Below are positions 34,357 to 43,183 of a DNA stretch of 64,000 bases, one piece after another. The translations under genes were made by a program, and so were the position numbers. Under the pieces are notes generated by a model, which was not told the DNA's origin, did not search any database, and saw only the letters and a list, made by a program, of their open reading frames with translations. Every line of letters begins with the position of its first letter. The stretch's first letter is position 1. Origin of the DNA: JAMXLG01 sp963818925 (GTDB taxonomy: Bacteria; Vulcanimicrobiota; Vulcanimicrobiia; Vulcanimicrobiales; Vulcanimicrobiaceae); assembly GCA_963818925.1 (NCBI GenBank), contig CAWFTN010000001.1, positions 992,001 to 1,056,000 of the forward strand, given 5' to 3'.

Positions 34357-35304
34357 ATGGTCAACTCCCTCGATTTCGTAAAGGTTACGGAGAGCGCTGC
34401 GCTTGCCGCTTCCCGCTGGATGGGGCGTGGTGAGCGGGACGCGGCCGACGGCGCGGCCGTCGAAAAGATGCGCGAAGCGCTCGGCAAGATGGATATCGCC
34501 GGCCGCATCGTCATCGGCGAAGGCGAGCGCGACGAGGCCCCGATGCTCTTCATCGGTGAGGAGCTCGGTCGCGGCGGCGTCGCGGTCGACATCGCGGTCG
34601 ACCCGGTCGAGGGAACGAATCTCGTCGCGAACGGCTTGCCTAATTCCATAGCTGTGATGGCGATCGCCGAGCGCGGCGGCCTGCTCCACGCGCCCGACTC
34701 ATATATGAAGAAACTGGCGGTCGGCGTGAAGGCCGCGCCCTACGTCCACATCGACGCCCCCGTCCGTGAAAACCTCGAAGCGGTCGCGAATGCGCTTGAA
34801 AAGCCCCTCAACGATATCTGCGTCGTGATCCTGGACCGTCCGCGGCACGCCGAGTTGATTAGCGAAGTCCGAGCGTCCGGCGCCCGCATTAAGCTGATTT
34901 CCGACGGCGACGTGGACGCGTGCATCGCGACCGCAATCGACACGACCGGCATTCACGTTGCGATGGGAACCGGCGGCGCGCCTGAAGGCGTGCTCGCGGC
35001 CGCGGCGATCAAGTGTCTCGGCGGCAACTTTATGGGCCGCCTGCAGCCACGCAATCAGGAAGAAGCCGACCGGGCAATCGCTATGGGCTTCGGAGAGATC
35101 GACCGCGTTCTCGAGATCGACGACCTCGTCAAGAGCGACGACGTGATCTTCTGCGCCACGGGTATCACTGATGGCGACTTGATGCAGGGCGTCCGCTTCT
35201 TCGGAAATCACGCGCGCACGCATTCGATTCTCGTGCACGCCGGCGGCACCGTCCGCATGATCGAGTCGGTGCATCGTCTCGGCGCGCGTCCGAGCGGGCG
35301 CTAG
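34357..35304 (+). CDS. glpX: Class II fructose-1,6-bisphosphatase
   Basis: This 315-residue gluconeogenic enzyme starts at the ATG at 34357 (MVNSLDFVKVTESAALAAS) behind GGGGG at 34351-34355. The class II motifs IGEGERDEAPML and VDPVEGTNLVANG hold the metal site, and KLISDGDVDACIATAI and GTGGAPEGVLAAAAIKCLGG line the sugar pocket. The upstream in-frame extension is not conserved. It sits alone before the flavoprotein gene, with a 40-base gap. Confidence 0.93.
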   Translation: MVNSLDFVKVTESAALAASRWMGRGERDAADGAAVEKMREALGKMDIAGRIVIGEGERDEAPMLFIGEELGRGGVAVDIAVDPVEGTNLVANGLPNSIAVMAIAERGGLLHAPDSYMKKLAVGVKAAPYVHIDAPVRENLEAVANALEKPLNDICVVILDRPRHAELISEVRASGARIKLISDGDVDACIATAIDTTGIHVAMGTGGAPEGVLAAAAIKCLGGNFMGRLQPRNQEEADRAIAMGFGEIDRVLEIDDLVKSDDVIFCATGITDGDLMQGVRFFGNHARTHSILVHAGGTVRMIESVHRLGARPSGR

Positions 35305-35344
35305 CGGTCAACCTTTCGCCGCGTTGCGGCGTTACGAGGGTCGG

Positions 35345-36781
35345 ATGGAGATTCAGGAATACGATCTAGTTATCGTCGGCGCGGGTTCGGGCGGCTACGC
35401 CGCCGCGCGAACCGCGCGCGACTGCGGCGCCTCGGTTGCATTGGTCGATCAAGGGCCGCTCGGCGGCCTTTGTATTTTGCGGGGCTGTATGCCGAGCAAA
35501 GCCTTCCTCGCATCGAGCGATGCGATGCACGACGCGCAGCATGCGGGTGATCTCGGCATTCGGATCGGCGGCGCGATTACCGCAGACATGCCCTACATCA
35601 CGCGGCGCAAACGCTTCCTGGTCAAAGACTTCGCGGATTATCGCATCGAAGGCATCAACGGTTTTCCGACCTACATGGGCCGCGCGAAATTCACGTCGCG
35701 CAGCGAAGTGCAAGTCGGCGACAACACGCTGCTTCGCGCGCCGAAGTTCATCGTTGCGACGGGAAGTTCGATCTCGCCGAGCGTGCTGCCGGGTCTTGCC
35801 GAAGCGGGCTACCTCGATAGTGATTCATTGCTCGAGCTCGAACGTATTCCGAAGTCGGTCGTTGTGCTCGGCGGCGGGTACACCGCGTGCGAACTCGGAC
35901 AATTCCTCGCGCGCGTCGGCGCAAAGACGACCGTCATCATTCGCAGCGGACATCTACTGACCGAAACCGACGACGACATTGGCGATGAATTGACGAACTG
36001 CTTCCGTCGCGAGGGGATCGACGTCGTTACGCACGCGCTGCTGCAGCGCGTCGAAGTTCGCAACGGTTTGAAGGTCGTGATTGCGAGCGTTGACGGCCAA
36101 GAGCTTGAGTTTGCCGCCGAAGAAATCTTCTACGCGCTCGGGCGCGTGCCGAACGTCGAGGGATTGGCCCTCGACGCCGCGGGCGTCAATTTCCATGCGG
36201 TTTCGGGAATCGATGTGGATTTGGAACTTCGTACGAGTAATCCGGACATCTTTGCCGTCGGCGATGTGACCGGTGATTTCGCGCTCGTCCACGTCGCGAT
36301 CTACCAGGGTGAGGTTGCAGCGCGCAATGCCGTCGACGGGACGAAAGAAGAAGCCGACTACCGCATCATCACCGCGCATACCGTCTTTAGCGATCCGCAA
36401 GTCGCGATCGTCGGTGCAACCGAAAAATCGCTCGTGCGCGCCGGCACGCCGTACGTTCGCGGACGCTACGATTTCGCCGAGCACGGGAAAGCGATGTGTC
36501 TGAACAAGACCGATGGCTTCGTGAAGATGATGGCCGAGCCGTTTACCGGCGAGATTCTCGGCGCCGCAATCATCGGTCCGCAGGCATCCGAGCTGATTCA
36601 TGAGGTAATCGTCGCGATGAACTACCACGCAACGGTCGAGCAGTTCATGCGCATTCCGCACCTTCATCCGACGCTTGCGGAGATTTGGACGTATCCGGCG
36701 GAAGAGTGTGCGGCGCAACTCGGCCTCAAAGGCCCCGTCGATCAGATGATCGAGGTCGCGACGAGTGGAACCGCCGGTTAA
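35345..36781 (+). CDS. Dihydrolipoamide dehydrogenase-like flavoprotein disulfide reductase
   Basis: This is a 478-residue class I disulfide reductase. FAD site YDLVIVGAGSGGYAAA; redox pair Cys43/Cys48 in GGLCILRGCMPSK; NAD site VVVLGGGYTACELGQFL; FAD second site PDIFAVGDV; and the catalytic His/Glu pair in HLHPTLAE. The CxxxxC environment (CILRGC) differs from the usual CLNVGC of Lpd. The start at 35345 follows GAGGG. No E1 or E2 dehydrogenase genes are nearby, so it may serve another disulfide substrate. It overlaps the nitrilase-type gene by 17 bases. Confidence 0.85.
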   Translation: MEIQEYDLVIVGAGSGGYAAARTARDCGASVALVDQGPLGGLCILRGCMPSKAFLASSDAMHDAQHAGDLGIRIGGAITADMPYITRRKRFLVKDFADYRIEGINGFPTYMGRAKFTSRSEVQVGDNTLLRAPKFIVATGSSISPSVLPGLAEAGYLDSDSLLELERIPKSVVVLGGGYTACELGQFLARVGAKTTVIIRSGHLLTETDDDIGDELTNCFRREGIDVVTHALLQRVEVRNGLKVVIASVDGQELEFAAEEIFYALGRVPNVEGLALDAAGVNFHAVSGIDVDLELRTSNPDIFAVGDVTGDFALVHVAIYQGEVAARNAVDGTKEEADYRIITAHTVFSDPQVAIVGATEKSLVRAGTPYVRGRYDFAEHGKAMCLNKTDGFVKMMAEPFTGEILGAAIIGPQASELIHEVIVAMNYHATVEQFMRIPHLHPTLAEIWTYPAEECAAQLGLKGPVDQMIEVATSGTAG

Positions 36782-37685
36782 GGTCACCGAGACCCCGCGC
36801 GTCGGAGACGTCTGCATCGTTCAGGTGCAGCCCGCGAAGGGGCGGTACACCGAAAACCTCGAGAGCATCTCCGAAACGTTTTCACAACTCGTGCGCGACT
36901 CGGCGGCTCCCGATATCGTCGTATTGCCGGAAGCGGCCACAACGGGATATTTCCTCGAGGGCGCCGTGTACGATCTCGCGCTTCCTGCTCCCCGTTTTGC
37001 GGCGGATCTCGCGCGCGCGTGGGAAGGCGGCGCGGGAGAAACGCCGGTTGAGCTCTGCTGCGGATTCTATGAAAATGACGGCGGAACGTACTACAACAGC
37101 GCGATGTACTTGCACGTCGGCGGCGGAAAGCACGAGATCGTGCACGTGCACCGCAAGATGTTCTTGCCGACCTACGGTGTTTTCGACGAAGAACGCTTTC
37201 TTTCGCGTGGACGGCGGCTCTCGGTGTTCGAAACGCGGCTCGGCCGCGCGGCCATGTTGATCTGCGAAGACTCGTGGCACGCGATCATGCCGACGATTGC
37301 GGCCGTGAAAGGCGCGCGGATCATCATCGTGCCGTCGGCATCTCCCGGTCGCGGCATCGAAGGCGACGGCGAACTGACGTCCATCACTCGCTGGCGCGAA
37401 CTATTACGCGCAATTGCAGCGGAGCACGGCGTGTACGTTCTCTACGCGGGCCTCACCGGGTTCGAAGGCGGGAAAGGAATGACGGGATCGTCATCGGTCA
37501 TCGATCCCTGGGGACGCGTGCAAGTCGAAGGCCCCGATATCGGAGAGTGCGTCGTGCGTGGCTTCATCGATCCGCGCGAAGGCGATCTCGCTCGTGCGAG
37601 TTTACCGCTGCTCGGCGATTTGAGCGCCGTGTTGCCGGATTTGATTCTCGATGAAGAACTGCCGCTGCCGAAAGGCCGCCAATGA
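36765..37685 (+). CDS. Nitrilase-superfamily amidase, probable glutaminase partner of NadE
   Basis: This 306-residue protein has the full carbon-nitrogen hydrolase triad: Glu56 (LPEAATTG), Lys131 (HRKMFLPTYGVFDE) and Cys167 (LICEDSWH). RKMFLPTYGVFDE and EDSWH resemble the glutaminase domain of glutamine-dependent NAD synthetases. The gene overlaps nadE by 4 bases (ATGA). In fused NadE enzymes the amidase comes first, as here. The likely role is to release ammonia from glutamine for NAD synthesis. That pairing is inferred from order and motif likeness; the GTG start overlaps the flavoprotein gene. Confidence 0.78.
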   Translation: MEPPVKVTETPRVGDVCIVQVQPAKGRYTENLESISETFSQLVRDSAAPDIVVLPEAATTGYFLEGAVYDLALPAPRFAADLARAWEGGAGETPVELCCGFYENDGGTYYNSAMYLHVGGGKHEIVHVHRKMFLPTYGVFDEERFLSRGRRLSVFETRLGRAAMLICEDSWHAIMPTIAAVKGARIIIVPSASPGRGIEGDGELTSITRWRELLRAIAAEHGVYVLYAGLTGFEGGKGMTGSSSVIDPWGRVQVEGPDIGECVVRGFIDPREGDLARASLPLLGDLSAVLPDLILDEELPLPKGRQ

Positions 37686-38539
37686 AACAGTTCAAAGAAG
37701 TGACGGCATCGCTGGACGGCGTGCTTCGCGGGCCGCGCATCAATGGTGAACTTGCGACGCGATGGCTCGTTGCGTTTCTCCACGACGAGTTAATCGCGCG
37801 CCGCAAGATTGAGCGCGCGGTCGTCGGCCTCTCCGGGGGAATCGATTCCGCGGTTACCGCATTTCTGTGTGCGCGCGCGCTGGGGCCCGAAAACGTCTAT
37901 GCGTTTCGCATGCCGTACCGCACATCGAGTTCCGCAAGCGTCTCCGACGCGCAGCTGGTCGTCGATGCGCTCCGCATCCATTCGCGTACGATCGAAATCA
38001 CCGGCGCGGTGGACGGGTATCTGCAGTTCGAACCCGACGCCGACGCACGCCGGCGCGGCAACGTCATGGCGCGTACGCGAATGCTCGTGCTCTTCGATCA
38101 GTCGGCGAAGCTCGACGCGTTACCGATTGGAACGGGCAACAAAACGGAACGTCTGCTGGGATACTTTACCTGGCACGCCGACGATACGCCGCCGGTCAAT
38201 CCGCTCGGCGATCTCTTCAAAACGCAAGTCTGGGATCTCGCGCGCTATCTTGGTGTTCCGGAAGCGCTGATCGAAAAGGCCCCGAGCGCAGACCTGGAAG
38301 CGAATCAAACGGACGAAGGTGATCTGGGCATCACGTACGCCCAAGCGGATGCAATCCTCGCGCAGATGCTGCTCGGCTATAGCGATGCGCAACTCGTGGA
38401 GCGCGGTTTTAACGAGCGCGACGTTGCAACCGTGCGCCGCCGCGTTGACTCGACGCACTGGAAACGTCACTTGCCGACGACGGCCATGCTGACGAATACC
38501 GCAATCAACGAGTTCTACTTGCGTCCCGTGGATTTCTAA
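37682..38539 (+). CDS. nadE: NAD synthetase (ammonia-type domain)
   Basis: This 285-residue enzyme adenylates and amidates nicotinate adenine dinucleotide, the last step to NAD. The ATP pyrophosphatase loop SGGIDS lies at 51-56. GTGNKTERLLGYFTWHAD, NPLGDLFKTQVWDLARYLGVP and KAPSADLEANQTDEGDLGITY complete the NadE signature. As a stand-alone synthetase it would use ammonia, but the overlapping amidase gene suggests a two-subunit glutamine-dependent form. The Met8-like gene follows after 2 bases. Confidence 0.93.
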   Translation: MKQFKEVTASLDGVLRGPRINGELATRWLVAFLHDELIARRKIERAVVGLSGGIDSAVTAFLCARALGPENVYAFRMPYRTSSSASVSDAQLVVDALRIHSRTIEITGAVDGYLQFEPDADARRRGNVMARTRMLVLFDQSAKLDALPIGTGNKTERLLGYFTWHADDTPPVNPLGDLFKTQVWDLARYLGVPEALIEKAPSADLEANQTDEGDLGITYAQADAILAQMLLGYSDAQLVERGFNERDVATVRRRVDSTHWKRHLPTTAMLTNTAINEFYLRPVDF

Positions 38540-38541
38540 AG

Positions 38542-39159
38542 ATGCCGACGCTCGATCAAGCCGTGTTTTTTCCGGTAAGCCTGAATCTGATGGGCCGGCG
38601 CTGCGTCGTGATCGGCGAGCGCGACGACCGCGAAGCGATTGAAAAAGAAGCGGCATTGCGCGAGTCGGGTGCCGACGTTTTCTGGATCACGGAGCCGGCG
38701 ACGCTGCGTGATGACGACGTCGTCGACGCATTCTTCGTCATCTCGACGCCGCAAGATGCGCAGCTTTCGGCGCGGTTGCGCGCGCTAGCCGATCGTCACC
38801 GGTTTCTGTTGTGCTGCATCGATCAGCCGCGGTACGGCTTCGTCGCGATGGCCGCGATCGCGAAAGCGGGATTCGTACGCATCGCCATTTCGACGACGGG
38901 GCTTGCGCCGCGCGTCGGCAAACGATTGAAGATCCGTCTGCAAGAAGCAATGGACGCGACTTTCGCGCGCTTCATCGACTGTTTGGCGACGCAAAGGACC
39001 AGAATCAAAGTTGCGCATCCCGCCGCAGAAGAGAGCGCGATTCGCCGCAAGGCAATGATCGATGCCGCGGACGGCTTCGACGTCGACGTCAGGTTCTCGT
39101 ACCCGCAATGGTTCGAGGATGAAGTAGAAGGAATGCGTCCGCGTGTCGCTCGCCGTTGA
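38542..39159 (+). CDS. Met8/CysG-N-like precorrin-2 dehydrogenase, altered nucleotide loop
   Basis: This is a 205-residue protein. The N-terminus FFPVSLNLMGRRCVVIG matches the first strand of precorrin-2 dehydrogenase/sirohydrochlorin ferrochelatase. The NAD loop that normally reads GGGxVAxRK is here GERDDREAI, so the glycine-rich turn is lost. IAISTTGLAPRVGKRLKIRLQE matches the family's conserved ISTGGxSP region. Either NAD binding is altered or the protein has a new role. It overlaps cinA by 17 bases and follows nadE by 2. Siroheme and NAD genes being together is unusual. Confidence 0.6.
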   Translation: MPTLDQAVFFPVSLNLMGRRCVVIGERDDREAIEKEAALRESGADVFWITEPATLRDDDVVDAFFVISTPQDAQLSARLRALADRHRFLLCCIDQPRYGFVAMAAIAKAGFVRIAISTTGLAPRVGKRLKIRLQEAMDATFARFIDCLATQRTRIKVAHPAAEESAIRRKAMIDAADGFDVDVRFSYPQWFEDEVEGMRPRVARR

Positions 39160-40411
39160 ACTCGTCGCTGTTGGTACGGAGTTGCTCCTCGGGCAACTGA
39201 CCGACACGAACACCGCCTTTATCGCGCAACAATGCGCGGGCGCGGGGATCGACGTGCTTGGGACGCACACGATCGGCGACAATCGAGTACGTATTGCAAA
39301 TACGTTGCGCGCAGCGCTCGAACGCGTGGACGGCGTCATAACAACCGGCGGACTTGGGCCGACCGTCGACGACTTGACGAAAGAAGCGGTCTGCGACGCG
39401 CTCGGCCTCGACACCGAATTGCACGAACGTTCGCTGCAGCAGATGCAAGAATTCTTTGCAAAGATCGGGCGGGAAATGCGCGAGAACAATCGCAAACAAG
39501 CGGAGGTGCCTCGCGGGAGTTTCGTGCTGGAAAATCCTCGAGGCACGGCTCCAGGCTTCGTCGCGTTCGCGCCGTCGGGGAAGTTCATCGCATCGATGCC
39601 CGGCGTGCCGCGCGAGATGAAACCGATGTTGACCGACCTGCTCGTCCCGTTTCTGCGCGAGCGATACGATCTGCGCAACACAATTTTTACGCGCGTCTTA
39701 CACACGATCAACGTCGGCGAATCGGAGATCGATCACCGAATCGCCGATCTCTTCCGCGCCGGCGAGAATCCGAAGATCGCCGTGCTCGCGCATGAAGGCA
39801 TGTGCGACGTCAAGATCATGGCAAAGGCATCGTCGCGGGAAGAAGCCGATGCGATGATCGCGCCGCTCCAGCAGCAAATCGAAGAACGTCTCGAGGGATT
39901 TATCTTCGGTGCCGATGAGGCGACGATTGAATCGGCCATCGCGGATTTGCTGCGCAAGCAAGGTGCGACGATCGCCACCGCGGAGTCGTGCACCGGCGGC
40001 CGCATTGCGTCGCGGCTGACGCGCCTCTCCGGTTCGTCCGAAACGTTTTGGGGCTCCGTGATCGCGTACGACAATTCGGTGAAGATCGGAGAGCTTAGCG
40101 TCTCCCAGCAGACGCTCGCTCGCTTTGGTGCGGTAAGCGAACAAACAGCCCGCGAGATGGCCGAAGGCGTTCGGCGCCGGCTGCATACCACCTACGGCAT
40201 CTCGACGACTGGAATCGCGGGTCCGACGGGCGGGACGCCCGAGAAGCCGGTCGGACTCGTGTGGTTCTCCCTGGCTGATGCAGAACGCACGACAGCGCGC
40301 TCGTTCACGTTCTCAGGCGACCGCGATGCGGTCCAGCGGCGCGCAACCGTTATGGCGCTCGGTGTCTTATGGCGCGAACTTCGTACTCCCACTAACGAAC
40401 GCCTCATGTAA
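39143..40411 (+). CDS. cinA: CinA-like protein: COG1058 domain plus NMN deamidase domain
   Basis: This 422-residue protein has an N-terminal MoaB-like domain (AVGTELLLGQLTDTNTAFIA, GGLGPTVDDLTKEAV) linked to the C-terminal CinA domain (TAESCTGGRIASRL, TGIAGPTGGTPEKPVGLVW). CinA converts NMN to nicotinate mononucleotide, and in some bacteria also has ADP-ribose pyrophosphatase activity. It would recycle NMN into the path that NadE completes. The GTG start lies in the Met8-like gene. Confidence 0.92.
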   Translation: MSLAVELVAVGTELLLGQLTDTNTAFIAQQCAGAGIDVLGTHTIGDNRVRIANTLRAALERVDGVITTGGLGPTVDDLTKEAVCDALGLDTELHERSLQQMQEFFAKIGREMRENNRKQAEVPRGSFVLENPRGTAPGFVAFAPSGKFIASMPGVPREMKPMLTDLLVPFLRERYDLRNTIFTRVLHTINVGESEIDHRIADLFRAGENPKIAVLAHEGMCDVKIMAKASSREEADAMIAPLQQQIEERLEGFIFGADEATIESAIADLLRKQGATIATAESCTGGRIASRLTRLSGSSETFWGSVIAYDNSVKIGELSVSQQTLARFGAVSEQTAREMAEGVRRRLHTTYGISTTGIAGPTGGTPEKPVGLVWFSLADAERTTARSFTFSGDRDAVQRRATVMALGVLWRELRTPTNERLM

Positions 40412-40457
40412 TATCAACGTTCTCGGGGTAGGCTACAAGCTCGGAGGCTGGTCTAAC

Positions 40458-42152
40458 GTGCGATCCTTACAACCGATGGCTCTTATTGCGACGTTCTCGT
40501 TGCTTCTGTCCGCGTGCGGCGGCGGTGGCGGCGGAACGCCGCCGACCCAGGCACCGCCGACGATCGGCCCGACGTCGCAGCCGTCGACGAACCCCTCATC
40601 GTCACCGTCGCCCACCGCGTTTACATGTCCGACTTCACTGACAAGCGCCGCCGCAGTCGCGCCCGCGCCCCCCGCCACAACGATGGCGATGCGGCGCATG
40701 TTCGGCGGACGCCGTCCCGCGCAGAGTGCGAGCGGCCTCCTGGCGGTCACCTATGCATCGCAATCAGCAAATCCTGACTCGGCGCTTCGCAGCCGAGCCG
40801 CAAGCGCCGGCGCGCGAATGGTGGCCGGATTGAACTTCGATCGCATCGGCCGGGTCGTGCGCGTCGTGCGTGTCGAGAACGGAAATGCCGAGTCCGTCAA
40901 ATCACAGTTACGAAGCCTTCCAGGCGTCATCGCCGTTAGCGACGTGCATCGCGTCTATCCGCATACGAAGGGCGCCACGCTTACAAACGATCCGTACTTC
41001 GCCGGTTCCACCGGTACGTCGGCGCCGCTCTATCAGACGTCGTCTACCGGCGGACAGTGGGATATGCACGTCGAGCAGCTCGAGCACGCATTTTCATACG
41101 GCGAGGGGTCGACCAGCGTGAAGCTGGCGATCGTCGACACGGGTGAAGATATCACGCATCCGGATTTGGCGGCGGCCAACATCGTTCGCACGCAATGCTT
41201 CATCTCGAACGCGAACGGCTCGGTCCAAAGCACGGGTTCATTCGTTACCGACCCCGATGGCCACGGTACCGATGTGACCGGCATCGCGGCGGCCGCAATC
41301 GGCAACGGCTACGGCTTTGCGGGCGACGCGGGGCATGTCGGACTGATGCTGTATCGCGTGTTCCCGACGCCCGACGACTCGTGCGCGAATCCGGGCAGCA
41401 GCGAGACGCAGTGCGGTTCGTCGACGCTCGATATTGCAAGCGCGATCAACGATGCCGTTTCGCACGGCGTAAACGTCATCAGTTTGAGCCTCGGAGCAGA
41501 CGGTACGACCTGTACCAACGGCGCCGATCCCGATTCGCTCGAAGGCAATGCTATCGCGAACGCGATCGCACATAAGGTGATCGTCGTTGCGGCGAGCGGA
41601 AACGATAACGGCGCATCCGTCACACCGCCGGGCTGCGACACCGGCGTCATCGCGGTCGGCGCGAGCGCGTACAACGACGGCGTGGCGAATTCGAGCGGCT
41701 TCACCGGCAAGCGTACGGAGTACGTGACGAGCTATTCCAACTTCGGCTCGACGAATGCATTGCATAGCGCATCGTCATGGGGCATCGTTGCGCCGGGCGG
41801 CGACGGAGACAACAATGCGTCGATCGACTACCTACACTGGATCGAGAACATCTGGACGTCAACGCCGGCGACTCCCAATTTCGCCGGAACCTGCGGGACG
41901 GACTCATTCGGGGGCGCCAACGATTGCCGCATCCTCATTGCCGGTACGTCGATGTCGACGCCGCACGTTGCCGGCGCGGCCGCATTGATTCTCTCGGTCA
42001 ACGCGCCGGCGTATGGTTCACCCACAGCGATGAAGCAATTGCTGTGCTCGACCGCGGACGACATCGGAGACGCACATCAGGGATGCGGACGACTCAACGT
42101 GTATCGCGCGATGGCGATCGCCTCCGGCGATCCGAATCCGCCTCCGTTCTAA
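40458..42152 (+). CDS. Secreted S8 subtilisin-like protease, lipoprotein
   Basis: This 564-residue protein starts at the GTG at 40458, which GGAG at 40443-40446 precedes. A lipoprotein signal ends LLLSAC (Cys20), followed by a glycine run and a Pro/Ser/Thr-rich linker to about residue 60. A propeptide-like part (VRVVRVENGNAESVKSQLRS) precedes the catalytic domain, with Asp227 (IVDTGED), His269 (DGHGTDVTGI) and Ser498 (AGTSMSTPHVAGAAA). Several Cys pairs suggest disulfides outside the cell. It probably degrades proteins at the cell surface. Its stop overlaps the convergent oxidoreductase gene in CTAA. Confidence 0.9.
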   Translation: MRSLQPMALIATFSLLLSACGGGGGGTPPTQAPPTIGPTSQPSTNPSSSPSPTAFTCPTSLTSAAAVAPAPPATTMAMRRMFGGRRPAQSASGLLAVTYASQSANPDSALRSRAASAGARMVAGLNFDRIGRVVRVVRVENGNAESVKSQLRSLPGVIAVSDVHRVYPHTKGATLTNDPYFAGSTGTSAPLYQTSSTGGQWDMHVEQLEHAFSYGEGSTSVKLAIVDTGEDITHPDLAAANIVRTQCFISNANGSVQSTGSFVTDPDGHGTDVTGIAAAAIGNGYGFAGDAGHVGLMLYRVFPTPDDSCANPGSSETQCGSSTLDIASAINDAVSHGVNVISLSLGADGTTCTNGADPDSLEGNAIANAIAHKVIVVAASGNDNGASVTPPGCDTGVIAVGASAYNDGVANSSGFTGKRTEYVTSYSNFGSTNALHSASSWGIVAPGGDGDNNASIDYLHWIENIWTSTPATPNFAGTCGTDSFGGANDCRILIAGTSMSTPHVAGAAALILSVNAPAYGSPTAMKQLLCSTADDIGDAHQGCGRLNVYRAMAIASGDPNPPPF

Positions 42153-43183
42153 GACGCGGTCGTGTATCCGATCGCGGCCAGCACGCGCTGGGTTTCGAGG
42201 CCCTCCTCAAACGTGGGGAGGGCGCTCGTGCCTGTTTCGATCTGCTTGATCCATTCGTCGTAGAGTTCCATGAGCAGCGGAACGTTCGCGTTGATGCTGA
42301 CGAATTTCGCATACGGCGACGGCTTGCATTCGAGTTCGTTGGTTTCTTCATCGTCGACCGTGAAGAGCGTCATATCCGCGATCGTCTTTCCGCTCGCGAC
42401 CGCGGTGCGGTTTTCCGCGTGCACGGCAAGCGTAAAGGAATCGACTGCCGCGGTGCCCTCGACCGTCAACCGGCCGATCAATCCGTCGCCGTAATCGAGC
42501 AGCGCGAATGCGCCGTCGTCGGCGGTGCTCGTGAAGGCGCCGTTTGCATCCTTGCGCTGCGCGTTGGCCGTTCGCAGAAAACCGGTGACCGATTTAGGGG
42601 CGCGACCGACGGTCCAGTTTGCGCTGTCGATCACATGCGACAGCAGCGCACCGGCAATGCCGCCGCCGCGTTCGCGTTCGAACCACCATCCGCGTGCCCG
42701 CGTGCCTCCGCGCCGTAGGAACGTCCCGAGTTGCGTGACTTCGATCTCGCGCATCGGCGCGAGGTGGCCGTTCTCGACCAATTGCTTGATCGCCATACGC
42801 TGCGGGACGAAGCGGAATTCGTGCGCGATGCCGCATGCAGTTTGCGCATCGAGTGAGGCTGCGAGCATCTCTTCGGCTTCCTCGACGTTGAGCGCGAAGG
42901 GCTTTTCGCAGAGCACGTGCTTGCGTGCGTCGAGCCCGGCGAGCACGTCATCGCGATGCGCGAACGGCGGTGACGCGACGACGACGCAATCGAGTTCGCA
43001 GCCCTCGACCATCTCGGCGGCGCTCGAAAACGCATGCGGAATATTTCGCTCCTTAGCGACCGCCTGCGCGGAGGACGGCGATGCGAGTGCGACGACCTCG
43101 AAGCGCGGATGCGCGAGCAGAGCCGGAAGATGAGCTTTCACGCCGAAGCCGGCGCCGCTGATGCCAACGCGATAGGTTTTCAC
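42149..43183 (-). CDS. Gfo/Idh/MocA-family oxidoreductase
   Basis: This is a 344-residue NAD(P)-dependent dehydrogenase. The N-terminal Rossmann start is RVGISGAGFGVKAHLPAL, VVVASPPFAH follows, and CEKPFALNVEEAEEM carries the conserved EKP Lys. The C-terminal alpha/beta domain includes GGGIAGALLSHVIDSANW with a catalytic-type His. It oxidises or reduces a sugar or similar alcohol. It is the last gene of the LuxE/LuxC cluster (GTGA-type coupling with the aminotransferase), so it may act on that pathway's product. Confidence 0.87.
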   Translation of the reverse strand: MKTYRVGISGAGFGVKAHLPALLAHPRFEVVALASPSSAQAVAKERNIPHAFSSAAEMVEGCELDCVVVASPPFAHRDDVLAGLDARKHVLCEKPFALNVEEAEEMLAASLDAQTACGIAHEFRFVPQRMAIKQLVENGHLAPMREIEVTQLGTFLRRGGTRARGWWFERERGGGIAGALLSHVIDSANWTVGRAPKSVTGFLRTANAQRKDANGAFTSTADDGAFALLDYGDGLIGRLTVEGTAAVDSFTLAVHAENRTAVASGKTIADMTLFTVDDEETNELECKPSPYAKFVSINANVPLLMELYDEWIKQIETGTSALPTFEEGLETQRVLAAIGYTTAS

